A stretch of DNA of 51,747 nucleotides. It comes from Perkinsus olseni (taxonomy: Eukaryota > Perkinsozoa > Perkinsida). Positions 51,691-51,747 of the stretch are shown here, one piece after another. Positions within the stretch are counted from its first letter, which is position 1, and every line of letters starts with the position of its first letter. The notes beneath the pieces were generated by a model that saw only the letters and a program-made list of their open reading frames with translations, was not told where the DNA came from and made no database searches. The stretch spans positions 1 to 51,747 of the forward strand of contig JABANN010000220.1 in the NCBI GenBank assembly GCA_013115125.1, written 5' to 3'. The translations under genes and the position numbers were made by a program.

Positions 51691-51747
<57 letters not shown>
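51620..51747. repeat. Poly-G tract at the contig end
   Basis: Near-homopolymer G with a few other bases. Most likely a sequencing or assembly artefact. Confidence 0.8.

Noticed and set aside
51620-51747. G-quadruplex telomere-like end
   Set aside because: The G run has no regular repeat unit such as TTTAGGG; homopolymer at a contig edge is most likely an artefact.
1-51747. Transposon or retroelement coding regions
   Set aside because: No reverse transcriptase, integrase, transposase or long terminal repeats were recognised; repeats found are short and noncoding.

Overview
The window looks like nuclear DNA from a compact, intron-rich protist. The best guess is an alveolate close to Perkinsus. 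This is inferred from very short GT-AG introns (mostly 30-70 nt), long runs of genes on one strand, the tandem pyruvate kinase array and the general protein style; no marker gene settles it. Most multi-exon genes below were rebuilt by eye by joining exons until a known family continued in frame, so outer boundaries are firmer for the well-known families than for the coiled-coil genes.

Layout. At the left edge is the 3' end of a plus-strand response-regulator receiver gene (1-1000). From 1107 to 32313 every gene lies on the minus strand: an ER J-domain/SANT membrane protein, a calpain-7 (PalB-type) protease, a long coiled-coil protein, a neutral-sphingomyelinase-like EEP phosphodiesterase, an ER FKBP, six pyruvate kinases in tandem (15.0-29.1 kb), a TFIIS-like elongation factor and a DUF84 inosine/xanthosine triphosphatase. 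A 209-bp divergent spacer leads to plus-strand RER1 and a P5-type protein disulfide isomerase. These converge on a minus-strand cyclophilin. A repeat-rich 6-kb region follows, with one intact orphan secreted-protein gene (39.4-41.1 kb). The right end holds a second long coiled-coil gene, two weakly supported small genes, a coiled-coil/tandem MATH-domain gene and the likely C-terminus of condensin kleisin NCAPH. The last ~120 bases are poly-G and look like an artefact.

Themes. Several genes serve the early secretory pathway: the ER J-protein, the ER FKBP ending in EEEL, the P5 disulfide isomerase ending in DTEL, and RER1. Calpain-7 carries MIT-like helices, the ESCRT-III-binding type. The pyruvate kinase block is the dominant structural feature: five intronless copies and one copy with four introns, with clear gene-conversion mosaicism between copies.

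Most unusual signal. Many of the tiny introns contain a tRNA T-arm / Pol III B-box-like core (GGTTCGANTCC or close to it), in both orientations relative to the host gene. A second short motif (AGCGGAGCGAAGCG) recurs in other introns. Both could mark recently inserted, introner-like introns. A possible three-way-junction RNA sits in the PK3-PK4 spacer.
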